64,000 nt of DNA from Candidatus Eiseniibacteriota bacterium (GTDB lineage Bacteria; Eisenbacteria; RBG-16-71-46; CAIMUX01), in contig JACKCR010000007.1 in assembly GCA_020633975.1 (NCBI GenBank), positions 1-64,000 of the forward strand. Reading direction: 5' to 3'. Made by a program: the position numbers and the translations under genes. Below are positions 1 to 8,210 of the stretch, one piece after another. The notes under the pieces were generated by a model. It was not told the origin of the DNA. It saw nothing but the letters and a program-made list of their open reading frames with translations, and ran no database searches. Every line of letters starts with the position of its first letter. Positions within the stretch are counted from its first letter, which is position 1.

Positions 1-101
1 TCGACAGGGAGTACGAAGCGGGGCGGAGTGTCACCACCGCCCAGGCACTTCGTGCTGTCGCCACTCCTCGACCCTGATCGATTCCGCGGAGCCGGGTACG
101 T

Positions 102-1115
102 TCAGTTCCCGATCGTGACCACGCCGTTCTCGGCACGCAGAACCATGTTCTGAGTCACCACGAGTCCGCCGGGATAGTTGCCCGCATCGATGTGGACCAC
201 GATGCCGGTGCTGAGGGGAGGAACGCCCGCCGTCCCTTCGACGACCGTATTGAAGGGTTGTGTGGACGTTCCGAGCTCGGGTCCCGCGGCGTCACTGTCG
301 ACCCATACTCCGGTTGTCTCCAACGTGACGACCGCTCCAGGACCGACCGCGTACCCGCTCTGGGCGTTCGCGATGTCGTCTTCCGAGAGGCCAACGAAAC
401 CGTCCCCCGGGCCGAAGGTGGGTCGCATCACGTCCCCACCGCCGGAGCTGTCGTGGACGAGTCCGATCGCGTGCCCGATCTCATGGCAGGCGATCAGCGT
501 GAGGCTGAACGCGGCGCCGGATCCGGTGTCCTGTTCCCAGGTCTCGGCTTCGTCGAAGTGAACGTTGCCCGCGAACGTCTCGGGCATCGGATTCACGCAG
601 GCGGACGATACCCCGGGCGGAAAGCCTGCGTGTGCGAGAGTGCCGTTCGCCCCATCGAACGGACAGTCTGGATCGCCGGCCTCTGCCGGTTCCACGACGC
701 TGTGGTCCCCCACCAGGAAATCGAAGTCGACGGCCCGTTCCTGGTTCGGCACCGGCAGCTCCACGAAGTCGACGTCCACGACCGACGCCCATGCCTGGAG
801 ACCGGCGATGAGGGCCGTACGCTGTCCGGCCGAGAAGTCCGGGCTCGCCCCTTCCACGTGCCAGAAGAGCGTGGCGCTCCCCAGCCCCGGGCCGTCCCAG
901 CCGTCTCCGGCGATTCCACCTCCCCTCAGCCAGGGGGCACGATAGATCCGTACCGATGGTCCAGGCTCGGTGGGACACGTCCGAACGATCGAGCCCCCGC
1001 CATCCTGGTCCTCGGCCCGCGCCTGTGAGAGTCCGCCGAGCAGCACGAGCGCAGCGGCAGTCGCGAACGCCGCGGCAGTCGCGGACGGCGCGCCCAATGT
1101 GCGTCCGCCGATCAT
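102..1115 (-). CDS. Secreted matrixin-like zinc metalloprotease with beta-helix-like tail
   Basis: A 337-residue protein with an N-terminal hydrophobic, Ala-rich stretch (about residues 10-34, ending ARA) that looks like a signal peptide. Residues 211-222 read HEIGHAIGLVHD, the HExxHxxGxxH zinc site of metzincins, followed by a Met-turn-like GGDVMRP near residue 230, as in matrixins. The last 75 residues (GTSTQPFNTVVEG then GIVVHIDAGNYPGG) resemble the first coil of a right-handed parallel beta-helix, so the protease is probably fused to a short adhesive or carbohydrate-facing module. The start ATG overlaps the stop of the upstream gene in an ATGA, so the two are likely translationally coupled. 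Probably exported past the inner membrane; the substrate cannot be told from sequence. Confidence 0.8.
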   Translation of the reverse strand: MIGGRTLGAPSATAAAFATAAALVLLGGLSQARAEDQDGGGSIVRTCPTEPGPSVRIYRAPWLRGGGIAGDGWDGPGLGSATLFWHVEGASPDFSAGQRTALIAGLQAWASVVDVDFVELPVPNQERAVDFDFLVGDHSVVEPAEAGDPDCPFDGANGTLAHAGFPPGVSSACVNPMPETFAGNVHFDEAETWEQDTGSGAAFSLTLIACHEIGHAIGLVHDSSGGGDVMRPTFGPGDGFVGLSEDDIANAQSGYAVGPGAVVTLETTGVWVDSDAAGPELGTSTQPFNTVVEGTAGVPPLSTGIVVHIDAGNYPGGLVVTQNMVLRAENGVVTIGN

Positions 1116-2551
1116 CGAAGGGTCACGAGCACCAGCACGAGGCCGGTTCCCGTCTCCAGCGCACTCATCGCCTTGCCGAGAATGGCACCGTCCCGGAGCG
1201 CGTCGTCCGAGGCGACCTGCGCATGTCCCGCCAGATCGGAACTCGTGAGGAGATCTCCGACGACGATCGGAGTCGTGCGCGCGTCCGCACGCACCCAGAC
1301 CCGTCCACTCATCGCGATGGCCGCGGAGTTGGTTGGGTCGTCGCCGTCCGAGAGTACGATCCCCGCTGCGAGATCGTTCGCACCACTCGCGACACCGGCC
1401 ACGCGGGGATCGTATGCCTCGGTCGTCAAGCGAAGTCGTCCCGGCGACGACGGATCGATGGACACGACGTTTCCAGGTTCGATCGGCCCGCTAACCGGGA
1501 ACCGCTCTGCGAGATCGGCGCCTCCCGTGATCTGGAGTGTGCGCACCTTGACCATTCCATTCGCTTCGATCGCGACGCCGTTGGGGCCGCCGTTGGTGAA
1601 CCGAGCGGCGGGAACAGCGGCGTTGGGCGAGAAGCCGAACACGGCTTCGAGCTGCGTGCCCAGGATGCCGTACGTTCCTGCGGCGCTGTTCTCTCCGGTC
1701 ACGCCCCAGGAGTTCGTGCTCACACCCCAAACCGCGCGATCGTCGGTCGAAGACGCGTAGAGTCCCATGGCGGGTACGAAGAACGGGGAGGGACCGGTCT
1801 GTCCGATCGCCAGCATGGCCGCATTGAACTGTGAGTTGAAGATCGAGCCCGCCGTCACAGATCGGACTCCCTGTCCCGATCCAACGACGTCGATCTTCGA
1901 GTGGTCGAAAGGCGCGACGTTCCCGACACCGAGGCGCCCCCCGATGTAGTGGCGTCCACTGATGTTGTCGTAGAACCCGATGCCGTCGAACGCACTGTTT
2001 CCGGTTGCAAGTGTCGCGTAGTTGGGGTTGTCGTTCGTGAAGACGGCCGTGTTTCCATCGGTGTTGCCCGTGGAGACCGCGAGTCCCTGATCCGGCTGCG
2101 CCGGGACTCCGACGCCGACGTTGCCCGGATAGTCGACTCCGAACGTTCCCTGGTTCCAGGGCGACGTGCCGCCTCCAGGGCCGGAGAGCGCGTATGCCGC
2201 GTAGGGAGCGGACTGGAGCGGTTGGAGGGGAAGCGGATTCCAGTCGGCGTCCCCGTCCGTAATCACGGCCACCTCGATCCACCTGGCGTAGCCGTCGAAG
2301 ACAGCGCCGAAGTCGAGATCGACGCTGAAGAGCCCGGCAGCCAACGGGACATCGAAGAGCACCACGTCTCCACCGACCTGGGTCGTGGCGAGATCGTCCT
2401 CGAAGAGCCGGAACCGAAGATGCGCGGTGCCGTCGAACGGGGATCCGGACTTGTCGAGGCGTCCCTGATAGGTCAGCCCCGTTCCCTGAGGCGTCTGCGC
2501 CGCAACGACTGTCGCGAAGAAGAGAAGTGAAAGGAGCGAGACGAGCTTCAT
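1112..2551 (-). CDS. Secreted protein of unknown function with fibre-like C-terminus
   Basis: 479 residues from the ATG at 2551, chosen because it opens a clean signal peptide (MKLVSLLSLLFFATVVAA) and has GGAG 6 bases upstream. An in-frame start at 2623 would overlap the previous gene's stop as ATGA but would put a charged extension before the signal peptide. The mature part begins TPQGTGLTYQGRLDKSG and is rich in Gly, Asn and beta-type segments. The C-terminal third (ADLAERFPVSGPIEPGNVV, VAGVASGANDLAAGIVLS, GRVWVRAD) matches a tail often seen on large secreted hypothetical proteins and phage-fibre-like proteins of environmental bacteria. No catalytic motif is visible. It sits between two other genes for exported proteins in the same orientation, suggesting a surface or secreted assembly. 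Confidence 0.7.
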   Translation of the reverse strand: MKLVSLLSLLFFATVVAAQTPQGTGLTYQGRLDKSGSPFDGTAHLRFRLFEDDLATTQVGGDVVLFDVPLAAGLFSVDLDFGAVFDGYARWIEVAVITDGDADWNPLPLQPLQSAPYAAYALSGPGGGTSPWNQGTFGVDYPGNVGVGVPAQPDQGLAVSTGNTDGNTAVFTNDNPNYATLATGNSAFDGIGFYDNISGRHYIGGRLGVGNVAPFDHSKIDVVGSGQGVRSVTAGSIFNSQFNAAMLAIGQTGPSPFFVPAMGLYASSTDDRAVWGVSTNSWGVTGENSAAGTYGILGTQLEAVFGFSPNAAVPAARFTNGGPNGVAIEANGMVKVRTLQITGGADLAERFPVSGPIEPGNVVSIDPSSPGRLRLTTEAYDPRVAGVASGANDLAAGIVLSDGDDPTNSAAIAMSGRVWVRADARTTPIVVGDLLTSSDLAGHAQVASDDALRDGAILGKAMSALETGTGLVLVLVTLR

Positions 2552-2619
2552 GGTGACTCCAGGTTTGCGTGATGGATTCGATTCCAGTCGGTCGCGATCG
2601 GCGGTTTCAGCGGACTCGC

Positions 2620-3231
2620 TCATCGGGTGAGACGGACGATCCGGGTCGTCCGCTCCTCCGAACCGAGCGTGGCGCGTGCGAAGTAGACCCCCACCGGTAC
2701 CGGCGTGCCGGTCTCATCCGTTCCGTTCCAGGAGGCGCGAACCTGTCCCGCAGCGGCGGGCATGTCGAAGAGCCGCCGCACTTCGCGTCCGTCGACGGAG
2801 AAGATCCGAAGCGACAGTCGCTCCGTCCGCGGAACGTCGATGGCGAAGGATGTGGTGTCGTGGAATGGATTCGGGCTCGGTGAGGAGAGATCGAATCGGT
2901 CCGGAATCGCACTTCCCGGCGAGGGCAGCGACGATGTTCCGGACTGTGGCAGCACCCAGAAGCCGGCGCGCAGTTCGTACTCGCCGAACGCGATCGGGCC
3001 GGAAGTCGTCGGCTGCCCGACGGCACCGGAGAGCTCGTACTCTCCACCCGCGGAGCCGACGACACCTCCGGCGCCGAGGCTGGACCAGGCCATGACGTAG
3101 TCCCCGTCCGCACGGCCGGGCGTGGTCGTGGTGACGGTGGCGATGGACACGATCGCGATGCTGACGACGGCCCAGCATGTGGCCCGTGTCGCGTGGGTAT
3201 GGCGTACGGTCAAGTCTGGTCGACTCGGCAT
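2620..3231 (-). CDS. Small secreted protein with FlgD/Ig-like C-terminal sorting-type domain
   Basis: 203 residues. A basic N-terminus is followed by a hydrophobic run (about 18-35) and then GRADGDYVMAWSS. The middle (GGVVGSAGGEYELSGAVGQ, EYELRAGFW) is a short motif common in secreted proteins of FCB-like candidate phyla. Residues about 118-203 form the C-terminal module: SSPSPNPFHDTTSFAID, LRIFSVDGREVRRL, WNGTDETGTPVPVGVYFAR. That is the FlgD-like/T9SS-type pattern shared with three other proteins in this window. AGGA lies 5 bases before the ATG at 3231. First gene of a three-gene overlapping set running to 102. The function is not predictable beyond export and cell-surface sorting. Confidence 0.75.
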   Translation of the reverse strand: MPSRPDLTVRHTHATRATCWAVVSIAIVSIATVTTTTPGRADGDYVMAWSSLGAGGVVGSAGGEYELSGAVGQPTTSGPIAFGEYELRAGFWVLPQSGTSSLPSPGSAIPDRFDLSSPSPNPFHDTTSFAIDVPRTERLSLRIFSVDGREVRRLFDMPAAAGQVRASWNGTDETGTPVPVGVYFARATLGSEERTTRIVRLTR

Positions 3232-3316
3232 GTTCGTCCTTCCGCTGGGGTTCCTGCTCTATGCGCAGAAACGCAGAAGGACGCAAAACCGGTCGGGGGA
3301 AATCGCCCCGAGGCGA

Positions 3317-3433
3317 CTTCGGTCGGACTCACGTAGTGGACGAACTGGACCTTGTGCCGGTGGATGAGGAAGAGGTGGACGACGGCCATGTGCCGCTTCT
3401 TCCAGAAGTACTCCTCCACCGTGTTCTGATCGC
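3317..3433 (-). pseudogene. Isocitrate lyase 3' fragment B (partial duplicate of aceA)
   Basis: 117 bases that align without gaps to 5982-6098 inside aceA, with about 7 mismatches (about 94 % identity by hand count). On the minus strand it encodes [20 protein letters not shown] and onward to VSPTE, versus [20 protein letters not shown] in aceA. The similarity stops abruptly on both sides. A short open frame (3210-3470) runs through it, but the bases outside the fragment are unrelated to aceA and overlap the start of the neighbouring gene, so a functional product is unlikely. Its partner fragment lies at 4376-4544. Confidence 0.85.
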
Positions 3434-3616
3434 TGCGAAGATCCGCTACTGCACTGCGAGACGGAGACACTCTAGACTGGAGAACACGTCGCCGAGGAAG
3501 TACCTACCGCGGCGGCTGGACGAAGAAGAGTCGTCACAACATCGAGGGTCAAATCCGGTCCAACTTTCGGGGCGCACGTCCCCGAACATCGACCGAATTC
3601 GGCGGGAGGGCCAACG

Positions 3617-4213
3617 ATGACAATCCTCGAACCACGCAGCGGCACTCAGGGTCGAAGCGTTCGCCCACTCGACGAGACGACTTGGGCTGCCTTCGACGAG
3701 CTGTGCGCGAACAGCGACGGCTTCCCGAGCGGCTGCTACTGCATCGGTTTCCACGAAGAAGGACCGGTGAAGCACGGAGCTGCGATCAATCGCGAACGGA
3801 AGCACGAACGAGTCCTTGCCGGCACCACCCATGCTGCGCTGGTGTTCGACGGCGACCTATGTGTCGGCTGGTGCCAGTTCGGCTCACCCGAGGAAGTCGT
3901 TCGGATCAAGAGTCGACGCGACTACGAGAAGTCTCGAACGGGCGCACTTCCGCGGTGGCGCATCGGGTGCAACTACGTGCGCGCCGGCTACCGGCGACAA
4001 CGAGTCGCGAGCGACGCGCTGGCGGGTGCGCTCGATATGATCGCCGCGCAGGGAGGCGGACGGGTCGAGGGCTACCCCGAGCCCGCCGGAGCAGTCCCAG
4101 CCGGCTTCTTGTTCCACGGTGCCCTGTCGACCTTCGAACAGCTCGGCTTCGCGCGAGACCGCATGATCGGCAAGCACCGCTGGGTCGTCACCAAGACCAT
4201 CGATCCAAGCTGA
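3617..4213 (+). CDS. GNAT-family N-acetyltransferase
   Basis: 198 residues starting at an ATG with GGGAGG upstream. The layout fits a GNAT subfamily that opens with a VRPLDETTWAAFDELC-like stretch and a Cys-rich SGCYCIGFH segment. Then come the core strand HAALVFDGDLCVGWCQFG and the acetyl-CoA-binding strand-loop-helix NYVRAGYRRQRVASDALAGA. In the usual R/QxxGxG/A pyrophosphate loop the Gly appears replaced by Arg (YRRQRVA), which could weaken cofactor binding. The C-terminus has GALSTFEQLGFARDR, the typical F..LGF end of the fold. Substrate unknown. It is the only intact gene in a scrap region between two aceA fragments and is the only plus-strand gene before 11891, so it may have been acquired. 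Confidence 0.8.
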   Translation: MTILEPRSGTQGRSVRPLDETTWAAFDELCANSDGFPSGCYCIGFHEEGPVKHGAAINRERKHERVLAGTTHAALVFDGDLCVGWCQFGSPEEVVRIKSRRDYEKSRTGALPRWRIGCNYVRAGYRRQRVASDALAGALDMIAAQGGGRVEGYPEPAGAVPAGFLFHGALSTFEQLGFARDRMIGKHRWVVTKTIDPS

Positions 4214-4248
4214 AGACCCCTATGACTCGGCCAGCCATCCGCGCGGTC

Positions 4249-4368
4249 GGCGTCTACTTCCTCCGCGCCACGACGAACCGAGGATCCGTCGAGTCGAAGA
4301 TCGTCGTCGTGGAACCGAATGCTCCCGGACCCCGGCCCGACGAGGTCCGCGTCTCGCCGAGGGAGTAG
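4249..4368 (+). pseudogene. Tail fragment of a sorting-domain (GVYF) secreted protein
   Basis: On the plus strand the frame reads GVYFLRATTNRGSVESKIVV, then VEPNAPGPRPDEVRV and a TAG at 4366-4368. This is the last strand pair of the FlgD/Ig-like C-terminal module seen on neighbouring secreted proteins (compare GVYFVRL and GVYFARA). No start, no signal peptide and no PNP...GR.VR part precede it; upstream bases belong to the GNAT gene and its 3' flank. It is best read as a decayed or translocated gene end. Confidence 0.6.
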
Positions 4369-4375
4369 CTTCGAT

Positions 4376-4544
4376 CTACGCCGCCGGCGCCGGCTCCGTC
4401 TTGTCGATCAGCTTCTTCAACGCCTCGTGATCCGGCGCGACGAGCTCTAGGGTCCGCGCCTCGTCGTCTTCCGCCACGATGATGTGGCCGACCTCGTTGT
4501 GCACGTCCCTGAACAGTCCGTGATGCTTCATCTTGGACGTCTGG
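4376..4544 (-). pseudogene. Isocitrate lyase 3' fragment A (partial duplicate of aceA)
   Basis: 169 bases aligning without gaps to 5803-5971, the very end of aceA including its stop codon, with about 12 mismatches (about 93 %). It encodes [20 protein letters not shown], then [20 protein letters not shown], then [13 protein letters not shown]. The open frame extends upstream through unrelated sequence to a possible ATG at 4636 (86 residues), so a small chimeric protein cannot be excluded, but there is no sign it is expressed. Together with fragment B it covers nearly all of 5803-6098, but the two pieces lie in the opposite order to the native gene. Confidence 0.85.
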
Positions 4545-4586
4545 CGAGCCGGGTCGGGGATCCACTCGCCGTGTCCGTGACGGGAT

Positions 4587-4606
4587 CGGATCCTGGAACG
4601 GATCCG
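4587..4606 (-). terminator. GC hairpin downstream of the DUF2007 gene
   Basis: A perfect 7-base-pair stem, CGGATCC with GGATCCG around a TGGAAC loop, lies 33 bases past the stop of the minus-strand gene at 4640-4942. There is no T tract, so a terminator role is a guess; it could also mark the edge of the scrap region. Confidence 0.3.
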
Positions 4607-4639
4607 GGATCCGAGGGGAAACGCGGCGGGGCGCATTCC

Positions 4640-4942
4640 TCATTTGCCATGCGGGTCTCCAATACAGGTCTGGCAATCGGGGCAGTACATCTCACCGCCG
4701 GACAGGGTGGCCCCGCAGGCCGGGCAGAGGAAACAGGCGGCCTCGCTGGCGGAAACCACCCGGCCATCGGCAAGGCTCGCGAGCAGACTGCGGGCTCGTT
4801 CGGCAACATCGCCCGCAACCCGCAAATGGCCTTCGTCGCGGCGTGGACGGGTTGCGCGGCAGCGGATCCCCTGCTGTTCAAGCAGGCAGCGAGCTTTGTA
4901 GAGTGCGCCACGTTTCCCGCAGAAGACGATGGTCCATTTCAT
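4640..4942 (-). CDS. DUF2007-type protein with C-terminal zinc ribbon
   Basis: 100 residues. The N-terminus MKWTIVFCGKRGALYKARCL, with LLEQQGIRCRA after it, is the ferredoxin-like DUF2007 ('putative signal-transducing protein') pattern. Residues about 73-93 carry CPAC...CPDC, a two-knuckle zinc ribbon. The ATG at 4942 overlaps the stop (4939-4941) of the upstream membrane-protein gene, so the two form an operon. Longer open frames upstream are in-frame read-through of the neighbour and were not used. DUF2007 proteins have no firmly known role; a cytoplasmic regulatory or adaptor function is usually assumed. Confidence 0.75.
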   Translation of the reverse strand: MKWTIVFCGKRGALYKARCLLEQQGIRCRATRPRRDEGHLRVAGDVAERARSLLASLADGRVVSASEAACFLCPACGATLSGGEMYCPDCQTCIGDPHGK

Positions 4943-5526
4943 GATCGCGTTCCTGTGCGTGCGCGGATCAACCAGGCATTCAAGGGTCGACGAGGATTGA
5001 TCAGGGCATAGGCGCCATCGTCGCGGAGCGGCATTTCGTCGGCGTACAGCGCTCCGGTGAAGACGGATTTCTGCGGTCCGGCCACCCGATAATTGACCGT
5101 CAGCGTCGGCAGCCAGCTGCCGAACAGGCTCTCGAGTCCGGAGGCTGCGCCTCGTATCATGAACGGCTGGGTTGCGATTCCACCAAACCCCTGATGGAGA
5201 GGTCGCGGTCCGCTGAGAATCTCCGCTCGCACGACCGTTCCCTGCTCCAGCAGCGGGCGATAGACGACCCGGCGCAGCACAAGGGGAAGCAGCGCATGGA
5301 AGGCCAAGTAGCCTAGTGACACCTCGATCACATCGGCAGAGAGGCCGGTGACAATGTCCATGGTCCTGGCAACCGCGAGGTGGCGCAATGCAAAGACGAT
5401 CTTGCTGACGGCGAACAGAACCATCAGAACCAGGGCGACCTTGCGCCCGCCTACGGTCAGACGCCGCACTTCCTGGTCGAGAAGCAGCCGTGCGGTTTCT
5501 GGAGAGGGGGGCAGAGCTTCGGTCAT
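4939..5526 (-). CDS. Membrane protein of unknown function
   Basis: 195 residues. Hydrophobic segments at about 29-48 and 62-90 (VALVLMVLFAVSKIVFALRH; SADVIEVSLGYLAFHALLPL) look like membrane helices. The remainder (about 95-195) is soluble and ends in a basic tail. No family recognised. AGGA lies 6-7 bases before the ATG at 5526. It is coupled by a 4-base overlap to the DUF2007 gene and may be preceded by a tiny leader frame at 5535-5573. A partner role with the zinc-ribbon protein is inferred from the overlap only. Confidence 0.65.
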   Translation of the reverse strand: MTEALPPSPETARLLLDQEVRRLTVGGRKVALVLMVLFAVSKIVFALRHLAVARTMDIVTGLSADVIEVSLGYLAFHALLPLVLRRVVYRPLLEQGTVVRAEILSGPRPLHQGFGGIATQPFMIRGAASGLESLFGSWLPTLTVNYRVAGPQKSVFTGALYADEMPLRDDGAYALINPRRPLNAWLIRARTGTRS

Positions 5527-5534
5527 CGCGTGTC

Positions 5535-5573
5535 CTATTTGCGGTTCTCTTCTTCAAACGCATAGGAGCTCAA
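5535..5573 (-). CDS. Possible 12-residue leader peptide
   Basis: A TTG with GGAG 7 bases upstream (inside AAAGGAG) opens a 12-codon frame, LSSYAFEEENRK, that ends in TAG 8 bases before the next gene's ATG. The leader's stop overlaps the next gene's AGGA ribosome site, the arrangement expected for translational coupling or a regulatory leader. Conservation is unknown. The rest of 5574-5802 shows nothing I can identify. Confidence 0.25.
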   Translation of the reverse strand: MSSYAFEEENRK

Positions 5574-5802
5574 GAGAAGTCTCCTTTCGCCTCGTGACCC
5601 GCGGAGGATACGCGATCCGTCCCGCTCCTTCCCGGACGACGGTATGGAGCACCGCCTCCTCGGGACGGCGGGTCGATAGCTGAAGGTGAGGGAGCGACAC
5701 ACACATAGCGAGCTGCACGATCGGCACCGGGCCGAACGCGGGGTTCGGGTGCAATCGACGCGGTAGCCTCAGCGGCGAGCCCAAGGCCGTCCACCTGGAG
5801 GC

Positions 5803-8070
5803 CTACGCCGCCGGCGCCGGCTCCGTCTTGTCGATCAGCTTCCGCAGCGCCTCGTGATCCGGCGCGACGAGTTCGCCGATCCGCGCCTCGTCGACTTCCG
5901 CCACGATGATGTGACCGACTTCGTTGTGCACGTCCTTGAACAGTCCGTGATGCTTCATCTTGGACGTCTGGTACGTGTTGTCCTCGGTCGGGCTCACGTA
6001 GTGGACGAACCGGACCTTGTACCGGTGGATGAGGAAGAGGTGGACGACGGTCATGAGCCGCTTCTTCCGGAAGTACTCCTCCACCGTGTTCTGATCGCGC
6101 ACCGAGAGGATGCTGTGTCCGCGGCGGTCCTGGATGTTCGCGAAGACGACGTTCGCGACGGACTTGCCGCCATCGCCGGTCACGTTCAGCTCGACGAGTT
6201 CGAGACCGGACGTGTGCGGACGGAGCGCGACCTTGAGCGGGCCGGCGTCGTAGTGCTGGCTCCAGAGGCCGAGCCACTCCTCGAGCACCTTCGGCGGGAC
6301 TTCCGTCTGGACCAAGTGCTGGAACTGGGTCGAGCCCTTGCCCATCGCCTTCGTCGTCGCAGTGCGGCCGGTCGACGCCATGAGTGCGCCGTCGAGGCGT
6401 GGTCCGCCGACGAGAGTCTGCGGAGTTCTGTACGGTGACTCGCGGAGGCGGAGCTTCCGCTGGAGACGGGCGAGCGCGAGCATTCCGTCGTGGAGGAGCG
6501 CGGTGCCGAACTCTTCGGCGGCGAGGCCGTCGATCTGGTGTCCGCCGTAGGTGATGAAGTTGAACACGAACCCGAGCTTGCCGAGCTCCTCGGGGAAGCG
6601 CGTCATCTCCTGGTCCGACATTCCGGTCGTGTCCCAGTTGAAGGACGGCGACAGGTTGTAGGCGAGCATCTTGTCGGGATAGACGGCGTGGATCGCTTCG
6701 GCGAAGCGGCGAGCGTCTTCCAGGTCCGCGGTCTTGGTCTCCATCCAGAGGAGGTCGGCGAACTTGGCGACACCGAGTGACTTCGCGATCGCGTAGTCGA
6801 TTCCGGCGCGGATCTGATAGTAGCCCTCGGGCGTCTTCGGGAGTTCACAGTCCCAGATGATCTGGATGCCCATCGCGCGCGCCTTCTCGCGCGCGGCGTA
6901 GAAGGAGGCGCAGGTGGCGAACTTCTTCCAGTCCTCCACGGACATGTCGAAGCTCTCGCCTTCGGAGGAACGGAACGCGATCACGTCGGCGACGGCGTCG
7001 GCGTAGGTCTTGAGCCCGGCCTCGGCCTGCCAGAGTTCGACGTACCGGCTGCCGAGATCGTCGAGGAGCGAGTCGACCGTCGCGGGGCGCGACCCGAGGA
7101 ACCGCTTCGCAGCGGCTTCGACCGCGTTGACGAGACCGGTGCGGTCGAGCCAGGCGTCGGCGGCGGCGAGCTCTTCGTCCGCGATCGCGAAGAGGAGGTG
7201 GCCTCTCACTTCGTCGATACCGAGCGAGTGCAGCTTCCGGAGGATGGCGACGAACCCGACTTTGTAGCTCGGCAGGTTGATGTTGGTGGCGCCGAGGATG
7301 AACGGTTGGTCGCGCTCGTCCCCGCGGCCGTCGAGGAACGTCGCGGATTCGGCGTCCGTGCGCGCGACGATGATGCCGGGGACTCCCATGCAGTCGAGCT
7401 GGAAGCGGGCGGCGTTGAGGCGCTTGATCTGCTCGTCGATCGGGACGAGCACCTTTCCGCCCTGGTGCCCGCACTTCTTCACGCCCGGCTTCTGATCTTC
7501 GATGTGATAGCCCGGCACACCGACCTCGACGAACCGGCGAACCAGGTTCCGAACGTGCGCGTCGCCGCCGTGTCCGGTGTCCGCATCGGCGATGAGGAAC
7601 GGCCGGTAGTCGACCTCGGGCGTACGCGCGCGCTGTTCTTCAGTCATCCGCGACCGATTGAAGTGCTGGTTCTTGTCCGCAGCGAGAAGCGCGCGGATGA
7701 TCGGCGCCGCTTCGTCCGGGACTCCGCTCAAGGGATAACTCGCGAGGTCAGCACCCGGGTCCTCGCTCATCGAACCCTTGGCCGACGTCGCCCAACCACC
7801 GAGGTAGATCCCCTCGATCCCGAGCCGCTTCATCGTCACCGCCTGCCCGGGCGAGTAGGGGCCGAACGTGGTGATCGACCGCTTCTCTCCGAAGAGTTCG
7901 CGGAGACGCGCGTGGAAAGCGGCCGCGGCTTCCCGCGCCACCGTGTAGTCCTGCGCGATCGTCCCCCGCTGCATCGAGACCTCGCGGGCCGTGTGGAGCC
8001 GCTCGATCCCCTCGAAGCGTGGGCTCTTCATCCACTGGTCGATCTGGGGCAGTTCGGAAAGGGCGGTCAT
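5803..8070 (-). CDS. aceA: Isocitrate lyase, long ICL2-type
   Basis: 755 residues, far longer than the roughly 430 of ordinary isocitrate lyases and close to the roughly 766-residue ICL2 type. It cleaves isocitrate to glyoxylate and succinate in the glyoxylate bypass. The catalytic loop KKCGH sits at residues 198-202 (Cys200), with conserved [31 protein letters not shown] and [10 protein letters not shown]. The final roughly 150 residues (after about 600) form an extra domain; in mycobacterial ICL2 the equivalent C-terminal domain binds acetyl-CoA and activates the enzyme, so similar control is plausible here. Directly downstream of aceB (140-base gap with a strong hairpin). Pieces of this C-terminal domain are duplicated at 3317-3433 and 4376-4544. 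Confidence 0.93.
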   Translation of the reverse strand: MTALSELPQIDQWMKSPRFEGIERLHTAREVSMQRGTIAQDYTVAREAAAAFHARLRELFGEKRSITTFGPYSPGQAVTMKRLGIEGIYLGGWATSAKGSMSEDPGADLASYPLSGVPDEAAPIIRALLAADKNQHFNRSRMTEEQRARTPEVDYRPFLIADADTGHGGDAHVRNLVRRFVEVGVPGYHIEDQKPGVKKCGHQGGKVLVPIDEQIKRLNAARFQLDCMGVPGIIVARTDAESATFLDGRGDERDQPFILGATNINLPSYKVGFVAILRKLHSLGIDEVRGHLLFAIADEELAAADAWLDRTGLVNAVEAAAKRFLGSRPATVDSLLDDLGSRYVELWQAEAGLKTYADAVADVIAFRSSEGESFDMSVEDWKKFATCASFYAAREKARAMGIQIIWDCELPKTPEGYYQIRAGIDYAIAKSLGVAKFADLLWMETKTADLEDARRFAEAIHAVYPDKMLAYNLSPSFNWDTTGMSDQEMTRFPEELGKLGFVFNFITYGGHQIDGLAAEEFGTALLHDGMLALARLQRKLRLRESPYRTPQTLVGGPRLDGALMASTGRTATTKAMGKGSTQFQHLVQTEVPPKVLEEWLGLWSQHYDAGPLKVALRPHTSGLELVELNVTGDGGKSVANVVFANIQDRRGHSILSVRDQNTVEEYFRKKRLMTVVHLFLIHRYKVRFVHYVSPTEDNTYQTSKMKHHGLFKDVHNEVGHIIVAEVDEARIGELVAPDHEALRKLIDKTEPAPAA

Positions 8071-8102
8071 GTCGCAATCACTCCACTGGGGCCGACGAAG
8101 TG

Positions 8103-8125
8103 CTTCCGCGATGTGTCCGCGGAAG
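8103..8125 (-). other. Perfect hairpin in the aceB-aceA gap
   Basis: CTTCCGCG and CGCGGAAG form a perfect 8-base-pair stem with a 7-base loop, 33 bases before the aceA start codon. No T tract follows, so it is more likely an mRNA processing or stability element, or a weak attenuator, than a classical terminator. The bases just upstream (8126-8160) hold short ACGAAACGAGCG-type repeats. Confidence 0.45.
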
Positions 8126-8210
8126 GTCCCTTCGCTCGTCGTTTCGTCGCTCGTTTCGTCCGTCTCGCGGCCGATCGAAAAACTCTCGGCGGCCCGGCCG
8201 GCAGCTCACT

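Noticed and set aside
3210-3470. 86-residue gene carrying aceA fragment B
   Set aside because: Only about 39 residues match aceA, both flanks are unrelated, and it collides with the start of the gene at 2620-3231.
3232-4640. Complete insertion sequence or integron cassette around the GNAT gene
   Set aside because: No transposase or integrase frame, no clear terminal inverted repeats, and no attC-like structure seen by eye.
4640-5563. 307-residue form of the DUF2007 protein
   Set aside because: Everything before MKWTIVFCGK is out-of-frame reading of the upstream membrane-protein gene.
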